From Persicaria tinctoria (taxonomy: Eukaryota > Streptophyta > Magnoliopsida > Caryophyllales > Polygonaceae): 64,000 bases of DNA. Each line of letters opens with the position of its first letter. Within the stretch, counting starts at the first letter, position 1. Below are positions 21,366-31,657 of the stretch, in pieces. The DNA lies in NCBI GenBank assembly GCA_037127255.1, contig JBANSL010000004.1, forward strand, positions 35,800,467 to 35,864,466, read 5' to 3'. The notes under the pieces are model-generated. The model saw nothing but the letters and a program-made list of their open reading frames with translations. It ran no database searches and had not been told where the DNA came from. The position numbers and the translations under genes were made by a program.

Positions 21366-22753
21366 TGAACAAATATCCAAAAATTATAATATATAATATA
21401 ATTCTAATTAATCATAATAATCATTTCCGAACAATTCTAATATGATTTTCAACAAATACGAATCAATTATAATCGAAAATTTGAATGATTCAATTAGAAT
21501 ATAGGGTACATTAAACATTACAATTAAAAAAAAATTCCCAACACACACTCATCCGGGATGAGTGTGTGTTGAAATTTAAAAAAATAAAAAATGGGGTCAA
21601 TACTCATCCAGGATGCGTGTTGATCAAATTTAATAAAATCTGAAGTCAACACGCATCTTGAATGCATGTTGACCCTATTTATTAGCTCGGTTCCGCATTG
21701 TTTATAACTCGTTTTTTTTTTGGCAAAAACAACCATACGCATCCTGGATGCATGTGGCCTTGGTGCGCACGCCATAAAGGCACCCATCTAGGATGCTTTC
21801 TGGGTGCGCAACTTACCACCCTTTATCAAATCTATTTTAACCACGTGTCATTAATCTATGAATCCACCTCAATTAATAAATTAACTGATATCATCGTATT
21901 CTACGTGTTATATACTGTATAGGGTATACTGCGTTGTTTAGAGTTGGTTTTAAGTCATTCTTATATGTGTTTGTATGCCTTTTATATGGTTTTTGGTTTC
22001 ATCTTTAGAATATAAATGCATGTCTACACATGTATTTTATGTGTTTTAAGGTAATTTGGAGCTTGTTCAATGTCATTTTGAAATCACGATGAAATAAGAT
22101 TCATTGAATCCAAGTTCAAATTATTCATCGACATCGAAAGATCCTTGCATTGTGGTTTCAGGTGCTAAGAATCAAGGTAGGAAGAGCTTATTATTGAGTC
22201 GAGCTTTTATGTACAATTCAAGTTATAATTACATTGCATAAAACAATGCAATAAAATTGAGTAAATTTACAACTCATCAATCCATGAAACGATCAACACC
22301 TAATCAGCAAACATTGTTTCTCTACAGCATCAAGCTAGATTTGATAATTGAAAACTCTGGTCGACGAGAAACCTAGTCCGTGTTTGGCATAAAGAGCCAT
22401 CTTTACTCCTTGTCCTTGATTCCATCTCAACTCAATACATTTGTTCCATTGAAAACAATTTGCTCACATTTCTAATTTGCTAGTTAAGGGGGAATTGAGC
22501 TGAAATTTTCACCAACCTTTTTCAATAAAAAAAATTTCAAACCACTTTTAATCGCTCTAAATGTACCATAGGAGAATCGAAACATCAATTGAATTCGTTA
22601 TTAGTTACCAATCTGCACTTCAAAATTTCAAATACCGTCAATTTCTATCTAAATCAAAATGAACAAAAACGCAATTTACGTGTATAAATACGTTTAAAAA
22701 GTTTATACTCTAAAGAATCTATCTATTCCATGTTTAGAAATAGAAAAATGTTA
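21366..22753. other. Intergenic DNA with a cluster of small palindromes
   Basis: No gene is supported. At 21541-21569, about 21600-21626, 21653-21681, 21736-21760 and 21779-21810 lie five related imperfect palindromes built on CACNCATCC-GGATGNGTG. The first has two perfect 14-base arms. The rest (21900-22750) is AT-rich with no recognised feature. Confidence 0.6.
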
Positions 22754-22990
22754 CTCCCTCCGTTCAACAAAACTCGACGTTTTACTATTCATGTACGCTT
22801 TTTTAGGAACTAAAAACTATATAAAATATCGAATTTTTAAATAATTTTTTTTAACAATTTCGTAGTTATTATTAATAAGTACAAATTTGTTAAAATTTTT
22901 TTTTAAAAAAATGAATATTTTATATATTTTTTATCATTCTAAAAAAGCGTGCGTGAATAGTAAACGACAAGTTTTGTTGAACGGAGGGAG
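22754..22990. mobile_element. Stowaway-like MITE
   Basis: The 237-bp element starts CTCCCTCCGTTCAAC, ends GTTGAACGGAGGGAG and is flanked by TA on both sides. It belongs to the same family as 4163-4398, sharing TTTACTATTCATG and AAAAAAGCGTGC. It sits about 350 bp upstream of the Yip1 gene start, in its promoter region. Confidence 0.93.
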
Positions 22991-23246
22991 TAATAAAATT
23001 GTGAAATTGTATTCTGTAATCTCTCTGGAAGGAAGAAGTTGCTAATTTGGCAAAGGAGGAAATGTATTGGTGTGTTCTCAAAAAGAAAAAAAAGGTGGTG
23101 TTGTGTCTCCCGCGGAAATCACTCTGTTTTTGTTGACCATCGGATTCGGAGGGTGAAACGGTCAATTCCCAGACGACTCACACATTAACAACACCTTCCC
23201 ACCAATAAAATCCCGCCACATCATCGTCTGCAAACTGCCACGCCAT

Positions 23247-23259
23247 TATAAAGTATAAA
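23247..23259 (+). promoter_or_regulatory. Probable TATA box of the Yip1-family gene
   Basis: TATAAAGTATAAA lies about 85 bp before the start codon. It is followed by a C/T-rich stretch typical of a plant transcription start and 5-prime leader. No other TATA-like motif is as well placed. Position and composition are the only support. Confidence 0.6.
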
Positions 23260-23341
23260 CCTCCTCCCCTTTCTCTTTTCCAGAAACTTCGATCTCTTCC
23301 TTCCCACTTTTCTTCCCCTGTTTTGAAACAGAAATTCTGTG

Positions 23342-24124
23342 ATGCCGAAGGAATTTGCTGTCCCACCGGTGGTGTTCCCCTCTGGCGTCTCTGCCGACTT
23401 ACCCCCCGCCACCATGATGTCTTCAGGCACCCTCCAGCAACGCAGGGTCCCACCGGCGCCGTTTCAATCCCATGGTCCGCCGTCTACCATGTCCATCCCC
23501 TTCATGTCGTTCGACATCGGATCCGCCTACGCCGCCGCCTCTTCCTCCACCTCGCCACCCTTCCTACCTCCTCACTTGAAAAGCGACTCCACTTCATCGC
23601 TCTTCCTCGACGAGCCCCCTCTCCTCGAGGAGCTCGAGATCAACCCTACCCTCATTTGGCGCAAGACCCGGGCTATCCTCAACCCCTTCCGTGTCAACCC
23701 GGTTCTCCACGATGATCCGGATCTCTCCGGGCCCTTCCTCTATTACATCGCCTTCAATCTCTTCCAATTGCTCGCCGGCAAGGTCCAATTCGGCGTGATT
23801 TTGGGCTGGATCGCCATCTCCTCGATCTTTCTCTACTCGATTTTGAACTTTTTGTCAGGCAAGAACGGGAATTTAGATCTCTACCGGTGTTTCAGCGTCG
23901 TCGGGTACTGCCTGATGCCAATTGTGGTGTTCTCTGCAGTGTCCCTGTTTCTCCCGGCTTCGAGCGCGAGGGTTGCAGTCAGTCTGGTGTTTGTGGCTTG
24001 GGCGGCTAGGATTTGCTCCAGGCTTCTAGCGGAGAACACGATGGAGCTACTGGATCATCGCGGGTTGATTGCTTACCCTTGCTTATTGATCTACTTTTTG
24101 TTTTCGCTACTGGTTTTGTTTTGA
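23342..24124 (+). CDS. Yip1-family integral membrane protein (YIPF5/YIP5b-like)
   Basis: This single-exon gene encodes 260 residues from ATG 23342 (MPKEFAVPP); no intron is needed. Yip1/YIPF proteins reside in Golgi and ER-derived membranes and work with Rab GTPases in vesicle trafficking. The N-terminal third is cytosolic and rich in proline and serine. A conserved acidic motif, DEPPLLEELEI, lies at residues 90-100. LNPF at 113-116 and DLSGP at 127-131 mark the start of the membrane region. About five hydrophobic segments follow (near 131-147, 148-163, 173-195, 199-221 and 240-260), with the family GYC-L-P motif at 178-183. The protein ends in the last membrane segment, as in this family. 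The frame is intact and GC-richer than its surroundings. It is flanked by a MITE upstream and by a MuDR-like element 136 bp after the stop. The nearest plant relatives are probably YIP5b or YIP4; I cannot separate them by eye. Confidence 0.93.
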   Translation: MPKEFAVPPVVFPSGVSADLPPATMMSSGTLQQRRVPPAPFQSHGPPSTMSIPFMSFDIGSAYAAASSSTSPPFLPPHLKSDSTSSLFLDEPPLLEELEINPTLIWRKTRAILNPFRVNPVLHDDPDLSGPFLYYIAFNLFQLLAGKVQFGVILGWIAISSIFLYSILNFLSGKNGNLDLYRCFSVVGYCLMPIVVFSAVSLFLPASSARVAVSLVFVAWAARICSRLLAENTMELLDHRGLIAYPCLLIYFLFSLLVLF

Positions 24125-24260
24125 GGGGAATTCACTCTAATACTTCTGGATTTAGGATTTGTGTTTTGGGTTCTTCTGGTGTACACAAGAGAGAGTCTGA
24201 AAGGTAGCAGCTTTTTATTTTTCCTCTTCCCCTTCCTTTTGGATAGATGGATATTAGAAT

Positions 24261-27200
24261 CGGAAATTTCGCCTGGTACCCTGAGGTAAGGCCTTTTTCG
24301 CGCGGTGTACCAAAGTTTGACATATTTCGCCTAGTACCTCCGAACTTTGTTTTTTTTTTTGCCGCGTGCCCCTACGTTAGAATATTAACCTTTTCCGTTA
24401 AAAGAATTTAAAAAAACCTAAATTGATAGACAGACCTTCCTCTTCGCTCAACGTGAGAACGACCGCCTCTTTGCTCATGGAGAGAACAACGTGAGTCTAG
24501 TCTTCTCAACTCCAAGGAAGAGAACGACACCGGCGAAGGGAGACACTGACGAGGTGGAGACCTAGGGACATCGACGGTCGGAGTAAGTTTTCTTCCCTTT
24601 GAACTTGTTGTCAGATTTAGGGTTTTTTTTTTCAAATTGAGGGTTTTGGGTTGGTTTGCCTATGGAGGCTGTTCGAATTAGGGGTTTAGGATTAGATTTA
24701 TGAATCAATTCATGTCTTACTCAACTTGTTAGCTGTTCGAATTGGGGTTAGATTTAGGGTTTTTTTTTTGAATTGGGGGGTTTTGTATATGTTGTTACCT
24801 GTTCGAATTAGGGATTTAGGGTTTGTTTTTTTCGAAATTATTGTCATAAAATGCTTACTCTTCTTGTTCATGTATGGCAATTTATTGTGGTTATTGAGGC
24901 AACCTGAATATTTTTTATTGTAGAATGGAGAACAAGATTTTGTTGAGAATTCGTTATATTCATCGAGAACATGTGGAAATAGAGGTAGATGATCCTGATA
25001 AGTGCAACATTATGGATTTATTTGTTGATTTGTTAGAGGGGGCTGAAAAATCCGGGTTGTTTCTACCTGACAATCCAACCTTGTGGTATGCACATAATGG
25101 TCAAAGTTTCCAGCTAGAAAGTGATGATGATATTGTGAATATGTTTCACTTATTTTCGACGAACAAGTTGATTAATTTGGCTGTTGGATCGAGTGATTCC
25201 CCATCTAAGAATTTGGAGTTGGCAAAGGGTTTGTTGCAATCAAAGAGGCAAACATTACTTCCAAGTTCAAGTCACGGTAGTAAACCCACGTCTAGTAAGA
25301 GAGTTCCTGCCACCTCTGCTAGAAGAAGAGGGGATTATGTTCCAAAAGGTGGAAGTACTTCTCATTCATTCGGTAGTGAACCCACTTCTGGTGATCTTAG
25401 TGCAACAAAGGTCGATGTACCTAGTTCTGTATTGCCAAATGTTGTCGTTGAAGTGCCATCTGATCTTATCTTACCTGTTGTTGATTTTTCCATTGTTGGT
25501 GTGGATGCAACCGTTGTTGAGGATGATGGGTCTGATGCTGATGTTGAGGAATTCTCCGGTAGTGATGATGGGTCAGATTACTTTGACAGACTATATGAGA
25601 ATGGAGAGTTGTATGGTGAGACAGAGTTTGGGAAGATCAAACTGAAGGTGTGGATGCTATTTGGGGATAAAGAAAGTTTGACTAATGTGGTGAGGGATTA
25701 TTGTGTCCAAGAGGGATTTGCTATTGTAGTTTTAAAAGCAGACCAGAGAAGGTATACGGCTATATGTGGAGAATCGACATGTGATTGGAGGATTCATGCA
25801 TCAACCCTTTCAGACGGACAGACATGGGCTATCAAAACATTGAAAGACACTCATTCGTGCTTGAAACTGAGCAAGTATAATCCTATGGCAACTCCAGATT
25901 GGGCATCAACTAAAATGGTTTTAGCTAATGGTTTTAGTTGATGACATCACTGACTATGCGAAGAAGAAACTAAACAAGGCACGAGCAGATGCCCGCTCTC
26001 TACAGGTGACGTCGGTTACTGATTTTGGTTTCCTATTAGGTATTGATTTGTGAAGATGGTTTTAGCTAATAGTTTTGGTTTAATTTCAGGTTTTCAAGGC
26101 ATCACCCATAGAATTTGAAGTTACGGAAGGTCGTTCCTCTTTGCCGGTGAACATCGAAACCAAAAACTGTGCATGTGGTGAGTGGCAAATTCGTGGCATC
26201 CCTTGTAAACATGCAGTGAGAGCTATATTGGAGCTTAGAGGACATCCAGAAAATTATGTGTCTGAATGGTATTCAGTACGATTGTATAAGACAACATATT
26301 CGGTGAATTATAAGGCTGTTAAGGATGAGGAACAATGGCCTACATTTGATTTTCCAAGAATCAGCCCACCGAGCATGAGAAGGGGAGTCGGGAGACCTCC
26401 AAGAATTCGGAGGAGACAAGAAGATCAACCAGCGTCGGGAAAAAGGTCTCGGATTGTGACTTGTGGAAGGTGCAAGGCATTTGGGCACAATGTGAAGACT
26501 TGTAAAGGGGGACCAACAGCAAGAGAGCTTAGGGAGCAACAAGGCATCCGAGTTGAACGACGGAAAAAGAGGAAAACTAAAGCAACAACCAACGAAGAGT
26601 CAGGTGTAATGTGCTCAGCCCCCTGGATCTCTGAAAGCCAGTAAACTGGAACTCTAGAAGCAACATGGTTGGGAGCATTATGTTCTTCATTTTGTGTTTT
26701 GAGTAGATGTTGACTAGATATTGGCATGACTACTATATATCCACCTTTTGATCATGTGGAGTGCTTTTCAACATGCTTACGCTTGTTTATGTAGCGTTCA
26801 ACAGTGTTATCAAGTTGAAACTTGACCTTGTAATGGGTATTTGGTAGGATTATTCAACGCAGAAAATTAACTGTGTTGTTTCATATCAATATATTAAATT
26901 TGGCAAACTACAGTGTTCAACTACTTGAACCTTTTTTTTCAGTAACCATGGTATAAAAATAAATGGAATTGGGAGGATTTGAGGGGAGAGTGCATAAAAT
27001 AAAGGAATTGGGAGGATTCTTGAAGACTTTCGTGTGGTAATAGGGTAGGTAGATTAGGTGAAGAAGGGGAAGACAAGAATCAAGAAAAGGAAAAGGAATT
27101 TGTCCTATTGACAATTCAAAAAGGAAATGATGGGGTAAAAGGATGAGTCATCAGTGGAATTCACCAAAGGAAGAGAGGGAAGTTGTGTGGAGCTAATTTC

Positions 27201-27362
27201 ATTTGATTTTTAACGGAAGTTTTGACGGAAAAGGTTAATATTCTAACGTAGGGGCACGCGGTAAAAAAAAAACAAAGTTCGGGGGTACCAGGCGAAATAT
27301 GCCAAACTTTGGTACACCGCGCGAAAAAGGTCTTACTTCAGGGGTATCAGGCGAAATTTCCG
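24261..27362 (+). mobile_element. MuDR-like (MULE) element with ~145-bp TIRs, 3.1 kb
   Basis: The left terminal repeat (24261 to about 24404) and right terminal repeat (about 27219-27362) match over some 145 bp, starting CGGAAATTTCGCCTG in each inward reading. The flanks carry an exact 9-bp duplication TATTAGAAT (24252-24260 and 27363-27371). The element carries one transposase-type gene (24925-26644) that lacks its catalytic core. It therefore looks like an internal-deletion derivative that would need another element to move. It lies in the 3-prime flank of the Yip1 gene, in the same orientation as its own gene. Confidence 0.93.
24925..26644 (+). pseudogene. MuDR-type transposase gene with PB1-like N-terminus, catalytic core deleted
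   Basis: The start at ATG 24925 follows an intron-type AG at 24922-24923; a GTAAGT-like donor at about 24582 suggests a 5-prime-leader intron. The N-terminus (ENKILLRIRYIHREHVEIEV, then WYAHNGQSFQLESDDDI) resembles the PB1-like domain of some plant MuDR proteins. An acidic linker follows, and then the MuDR N-terminal zinc-ribbon region (residues about 240-330: CVQEGFAIVVLKADQRRYTAIC, CDWRIHAS). The frame hits a stop at 25939. The DDE transposase core that should come next is missing. A later exon, from 26090 to the stop at 26642-26644, encodes the SWIM zinc finger (CACGEWQIRGIPCKHA), a basic linker and a CCHC knuckle (CGRCKAFGHNVKTC). The protein could bind DNA but not cut it. Confidence 0.85.
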
Positions 27363-27545
27363 TATTAGAATTTATGATTTGGATACTAGGAATATTGTAG
27401 ATGTTGTAGATGTTGATCAGGTAGGTATATCAATGAATCTTACATGGTATGTGACATTGTGAGTTGGTCATATTTATTTCTTTAATACTTATTTTATTGT
27501 TGATTTCTGTTCAACTTTCCTTCAACTTTGTGAATTGGTTGGTTT

Positions 27546-28140
27546 AAGAGGCGGAGCCAAGGGGGCATGGGAGCACGTGCCCCTCTCCTCATCCGAACTT
27601 CGTTTTGATATATAATACGCCCTAATTCGACATCTGGGTAAAAAGTTATGAACCTATGAAAATTATAGGGGTATTAATCACTTTAATTTTATTTCAATAG
27701 ACTAATACTTTTATATTTTACTTAAATTGACATTCACATATTATAAATCATCTCGAGAGCTTCGAAATCATATGTTATATTACTTATTTTGATAATTTGA
27801 TAAGAAGTTACGCAAGTTAAAAGTTTTTATATCTAGTTATACATTATTACATATTAAGAATACGGCAAGTTAAATATTGACTCAAAGTTTATTTATTGCG
27901 TTTTATATCCTTATTTTGTTAGTTTTCTTTTCTTCTACTATTTTATTTATATATTTCTTTATATTTTTCATGAAGAAAAAATAATAGAATTTTATTATAA
28001 ATCAAAGTCATGTTATCTTAAAATAACATTATTTAATTTATAATTTTCATATTATATAGAGATCGTTATCCTACTTGATCTAAAACGACACCGTATATAT
28101 ACGATCGTGCCCCCGCTAAAAAATTTCTGGCTCTGTCCCT
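27546..28140. mobile_element. Non-autonomous hAT-like element, 595 bp
   Basis: The ends are imperfect inverted repeats: AAGAGGCGGAGCCAAG at the left and, on the minus strand, CAGGGACAGAGCCAGAAAT at the right. Both are degraded forms of the CAGGGGCGGAGCCA end common in plant hAT elements. The flanks carry GGTTGGTTT at 27537-27545 and 28141-28149, consistent with an 8-bp hAT duplication plus one chance base. The interior is AT-rich and non-coding. Confidence 0.75.
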
Positions 28141-28149
28141 GGTTGGTTT

Positions 28150-28960
28150 GGATATATTGCAAGTAGTTGAGCTTGGATTTTCCAGTTGCTATTTTCATCA
28201 CCATTCCAAGAAATTAAGCTACCAGAAATGGTTATATGCTAGAAGTTTGGATGACCAAATCAAATGCTACAAAACATACCATACCATACCCATTCAGTGG
28301 AATGTATTGAATGAAGAGCTTATGGATCAATGGAATGATTTAAGCCTTTATGCAGTACTTTTTAACTATAGACCATCCTATAAAAATTGTCCTTAAAGGT
28401 TGAACCATTTTCTTCATGATGTTCAATTTTCTTGTTGCATCTGATATGTGTCTTACTGGGTAGTCACTAAACATGGTGACATGGTCTAGTTAATGGTTTC
28501 TATGATAAGGAATTTGTAGAACTAACAAATAAATGAAACTTGTGCATTTAATTTGGAATTAGGCTAGTAAAGTAGTCTAAATGGAGAGGATTAGTTATGA
28601 ATTGAGTATTGGCCCCATCTTAATGATCTCATTCCAGATGTTAAACCAATTTGACTTTCCCACTCCTTTTGGGGTTGTGTTCTGATTGAGTTAGGTGATC
28701 TATCTGGTGCGACTTGTGTTATTTAGTTGTGACTTTTGCCTTTGTTTTTCGTAATGGCTCAGGTGCATTTGCTTATTAGTTTTGTTCCTAATTTTTGCAC
28801 TTCCTTTTCTTTCTTACTAATGAGGTATACCAAATTAATTGCAGTTGAATATCAAGATTATTCAATCATGCTATTTGAATACAGTATAAAATAGAAGTAC
28901 TTTTATGTAATCATACGAAGGATGGTTATGAGGATCTTATAATTTGTTTGAGTAGAGTGT
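28150..28960. other. Intergenic DNA, nothing recognised
   Basis: This stretch has an even base composition and no domain, repeat or RNA gene I can support. An 82-codon open frame at 28148-28396 has no recognisable motif and begins inside the duplicated hAT target, so I do not call it a gene. Confidence 0.5.
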
Positions 28961-29957
28961 CACTATACTATTGTACTATTACTACGATACCGGATAACAT
29001 ACTCTACTTTCTGGCTCTTGTCCGTGAACCTCTACCACTTTGTCATCCGCTGTCGGAAACTTAATGCCAAAGTGATAAACGGAACAAGCTATTTGAAATT
29101 GAAACAAACTCATCTGACTCATGATGCCATTGTAAACCGAGGGTAGCAGACCACTATGAAATCTACCATGCTCGTTCGCTGATTGAGGGCTGCCCTAGTA
29201 TTGGAGCGAGCTCGATGGTCCCAACCACCTCTATCTCGTCTCTTGAAAAAGAGACTATTCTACACGAGTAAGAGCGGAGAGCACTCTCCGCGATCCGTAT
29301 CCGCTCAAATGCATTCCAATAGATGACGTCCACAAAGGAATCGATATCCACCAAAACGCATTTTACCAGCTTCGTAATGATTTGCACATGGATCATTAAG
29401 GGATCTGAGTGCGGCATTCTCAGATCGCGAGCATCCGTTGAAGAGAAATTCAAGACAGGGTGCTCTTTAGAAGCCTGCCTAATGCTAGATTAAGAGGGAA
29501 GTTGTCGGCATGCCCTCTTGTAGCTTTTCCTCTCTTGGTTACTTGTTTTGGACGATGATAGGCCCCCCGCGATGTTATTGATGCACCCATCGCGAGGAGG
29601 GGGATTTCTGCCTGTTTTTTGTCTGAATGTGAGTGATCATGCCTTTTGTCTGAATGTGAGTGATCATGCCTGTTGAAGATCTCTCCCCTTGCATAACATG
29701 GGATTCTCGGGGTGGGTGGGTTTTGGGGGGGGGGGGGGGGGGGGGGGGCATTGTACCTTCATCCATGATTCTTTACATGATATTCACCTATGTCCTTGCC
29801 TCGAGGAACATAAGTAGGATTATAGGGAGGAGGTGGAAGCACAACATGTGGACCGCGAATAGGGGGATGACCAAAAGTCGGGGGTGGTCCTTGGTACAGC
29901 GGGAGTAGGGTCGAGAGTACTCCGTAAACAAGGGGTCGAATCATTTGAGGCGGAGCC
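28961..29957 (-). pseudogene. Tat-type Ty3/gypsy gag-protease remnant
   Basis: On the minus strand, 29453-29163 encodes a protease-like segment. VKCVLVDIDSFVDVIYWNAF corresponds to the usual VKRVLVDTGSSADIL-type active site, so the catalytic D-T/S-G has become D-I-D and the enzyme would be dead. Upstream (29944-29575) is a proline-rich gag tail interrupted by a run of 24 Gs at 29725-29748. The element continues rightwards beyond inserted LTRs to a primer-binding site at 35762-35781. Reverse transcriptase and integrase are not present in the window. Confidence 0.65.
29725..29748. repeat. Homopolymer of 24 G
   Basis: An uninterrupted G run on the plus strand, inside the Tat gag remnant, where the minus strand would encode polyproline. 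Similar runs lie at about 30550-30562 and 38178-38194. The exact length in an assembly is unreliable. Confidence 0.9.
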
Positions 29958-31396
29958 TAATAACACGCATTTAGGTAGGCATAATATGTTGCATTTAGGT
30001 TAGTTACGATGCATAACATGCATAATTTAAGTAGAACTTGCATATTTACTCTCTATGCTGGTGGAGTCAGAATCTACCCGTGTTTATTGATTATTTTAGG
30101 TAAATGTGGACCCAAGAAGGAGACATAGGTTGATAACGCATTTATTGATAAAGTCAAGTTGATCCAAGAAGCTCAATGAAGATCTAAGGAGGCCATGAGA
30201 AGAAGAAGAGAGCCTAAACGAATAACAAGTCAGCAGAAGTTGTCGCCAGACAAGCTGAACTTGTTTTGCACTTTCCAGAAGTCTCGGTTATCCGATTAAC
30301 TATTATAAGTATGCGTTGGAAAGATCTTTTCAAGATATACAACTTTTTTGTTGACAGCATGAACAGATTCGAAAGGGAAAAAATACAGTGAATAGTAGAG
30401 CCACACTTGCGACCTAAAAACCGCATCCGCGGTCTCTGTCGACTCTGAAACACTTGAATTCCGACTGTTTTATCTTTTCTTAGGATTTGCTATATAACTT
30501 TGGGATGGTTTTGAGGAACTATTTAAGGAATTCTTAGGGTTTATTTTAGGGGGGGGGGGGGTCTAATTCTTATTTTTAGGACTAATTTTACATACTTTTG
30601 AGAAACCCTAGGGGGAGAGCCTCCATGGTTATGGAGTGCTAAACTTTTTCTCATTTGATTGATTGATTGATGCATTTGACTTTCTAAATTCTTTGAAATT
30701 TTCCTTACCATTCTTGTTCTAAGTAATATCATTTCTCTACATTGATTGCTTATGATTGACTTTGTGTTGTAGTCAATATTTGCTTGAATTCAATCTATTG
30801 CCAGATCTATAGGGACTCTAGTTGAAGAACTTGGATGTTAGTAGCGAATTGTGATCTTCTAGGGCTAGTTGACTTAGCTGATTGTATGAGAATTGAAATA
30901 CAATTTGGTTTATTGCTAGTTGCTTTAATTCAATTGTTTCTATTGAATTTCCTTGTTGTTTTGCTATTGTTGAATTGAATATGGATATTCTCTAATTTAT
31001 TTATCAATAAGGGTGATTAGAGTTTGGTTCACATAATCACTAATTGCAGGGAAGGAATTGAAAGTTATTGTCAAGGTACAATTGATTTTCACAATAGGTT
31101 GCTCAAGAGTCATGAATTTAGGGGATTTCAATGATCGAAATAAAAGTTGAAAGTGGATATTAATTAATCAAGCGAAACTATTTTCTCAATTGTTAACTTT
31201 ACTATTTTGTTTATATTTTATTTGCTCCTATCTAATTTCAATACTTAACCACCCTTTTTCTCTTAATTGGTAGATAGACTTTACTTGGAAATAACTAGAC
31301 TCTCTGTGAGATCGACTCCTTACTTGCTTGCTACACTTAATTTGTTAGTTTGGATTTATTTTAATAGGGATTGAGGTGACTAAAATCCCTCTATTA
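29958..31396 (+). mobile_element. Solo LTR A (gypsy), 1439 bp, duplication GAGCC
   Basis: This block is homologous, in opposite orientation, to solo LTR C at 36079-37539; for example both carry GGTAGGCATAAT and GTTGTCGCCAGACA. It is flanked by the exact 5-bp duplication GAGCC (29953-29957 and 31397-31401). The termini read TA...TA where the partner copy has TG...CA, as expected from C-to-T decay at both ends. No internal coding region is left. It is inserted in the Tat element. Confidence 0.85.
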
Positions 31397-31401
31397 GAGC
31401 C

Positions 31402-31657
31402 ATTATAGGGGTGGGCCCGCGTATTGATTGTATTGTACCTCGCTGCGGTTTAATAGTTGAGGAAGGAGTATGAGAGGTCGCCATGGGTGATTTCCACGAG
31501 GAGGGGCAACATGCCCTCCTTTACCCTAGAACATATTCACAATCTTGTTAAGAAGAGACAGTTTCCCCTCATTTGTTCGCGAACTAGAACTTGCTGCCTC
31601 CATTGCGAGGACCTGACGGGTCACACGTGCTCGAAGCTTGTCTTATGTTGATGGCTT
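31402..31657 (-). pseudogene. Tat gag remnant between inserted LTRs
   Basis: A short piece of the host Tat element lies between solo LTR A and LTR B. Its sequence continues the gypsy gag region, but stop codons in all frames prevent a confident domain call. It is assigned by position between flanking gag pieces rather than by clear homology. Confidence 0.4.

Noticed and set aside
23339..23341. Start of the Yip1 protein one codon earlier
   Set aside because: The codon at 23339 is GTG, not ATG; the first ATG in frame is at 23342.
23178..23715. Alternative ORFs overlapping the Yip1 gene on both strands
   Set aside because: They are frame shadows of the GC-rich 5-prime half of the Yip1 coding sequence and show no recognisable domain.
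28148..28396. 82-codon ORF as a small gene
   Set aside because: It begins at the hAT target duplication, has no motif, and nothing around it suggests promoter or splice structure.
29660..29908. Glycine-rich protein encoded across the poly-G run
   Set aside because: The poly-glycine comes from a 24-G homopolymer, and the region reads as gypsy gag on the opposite strand.
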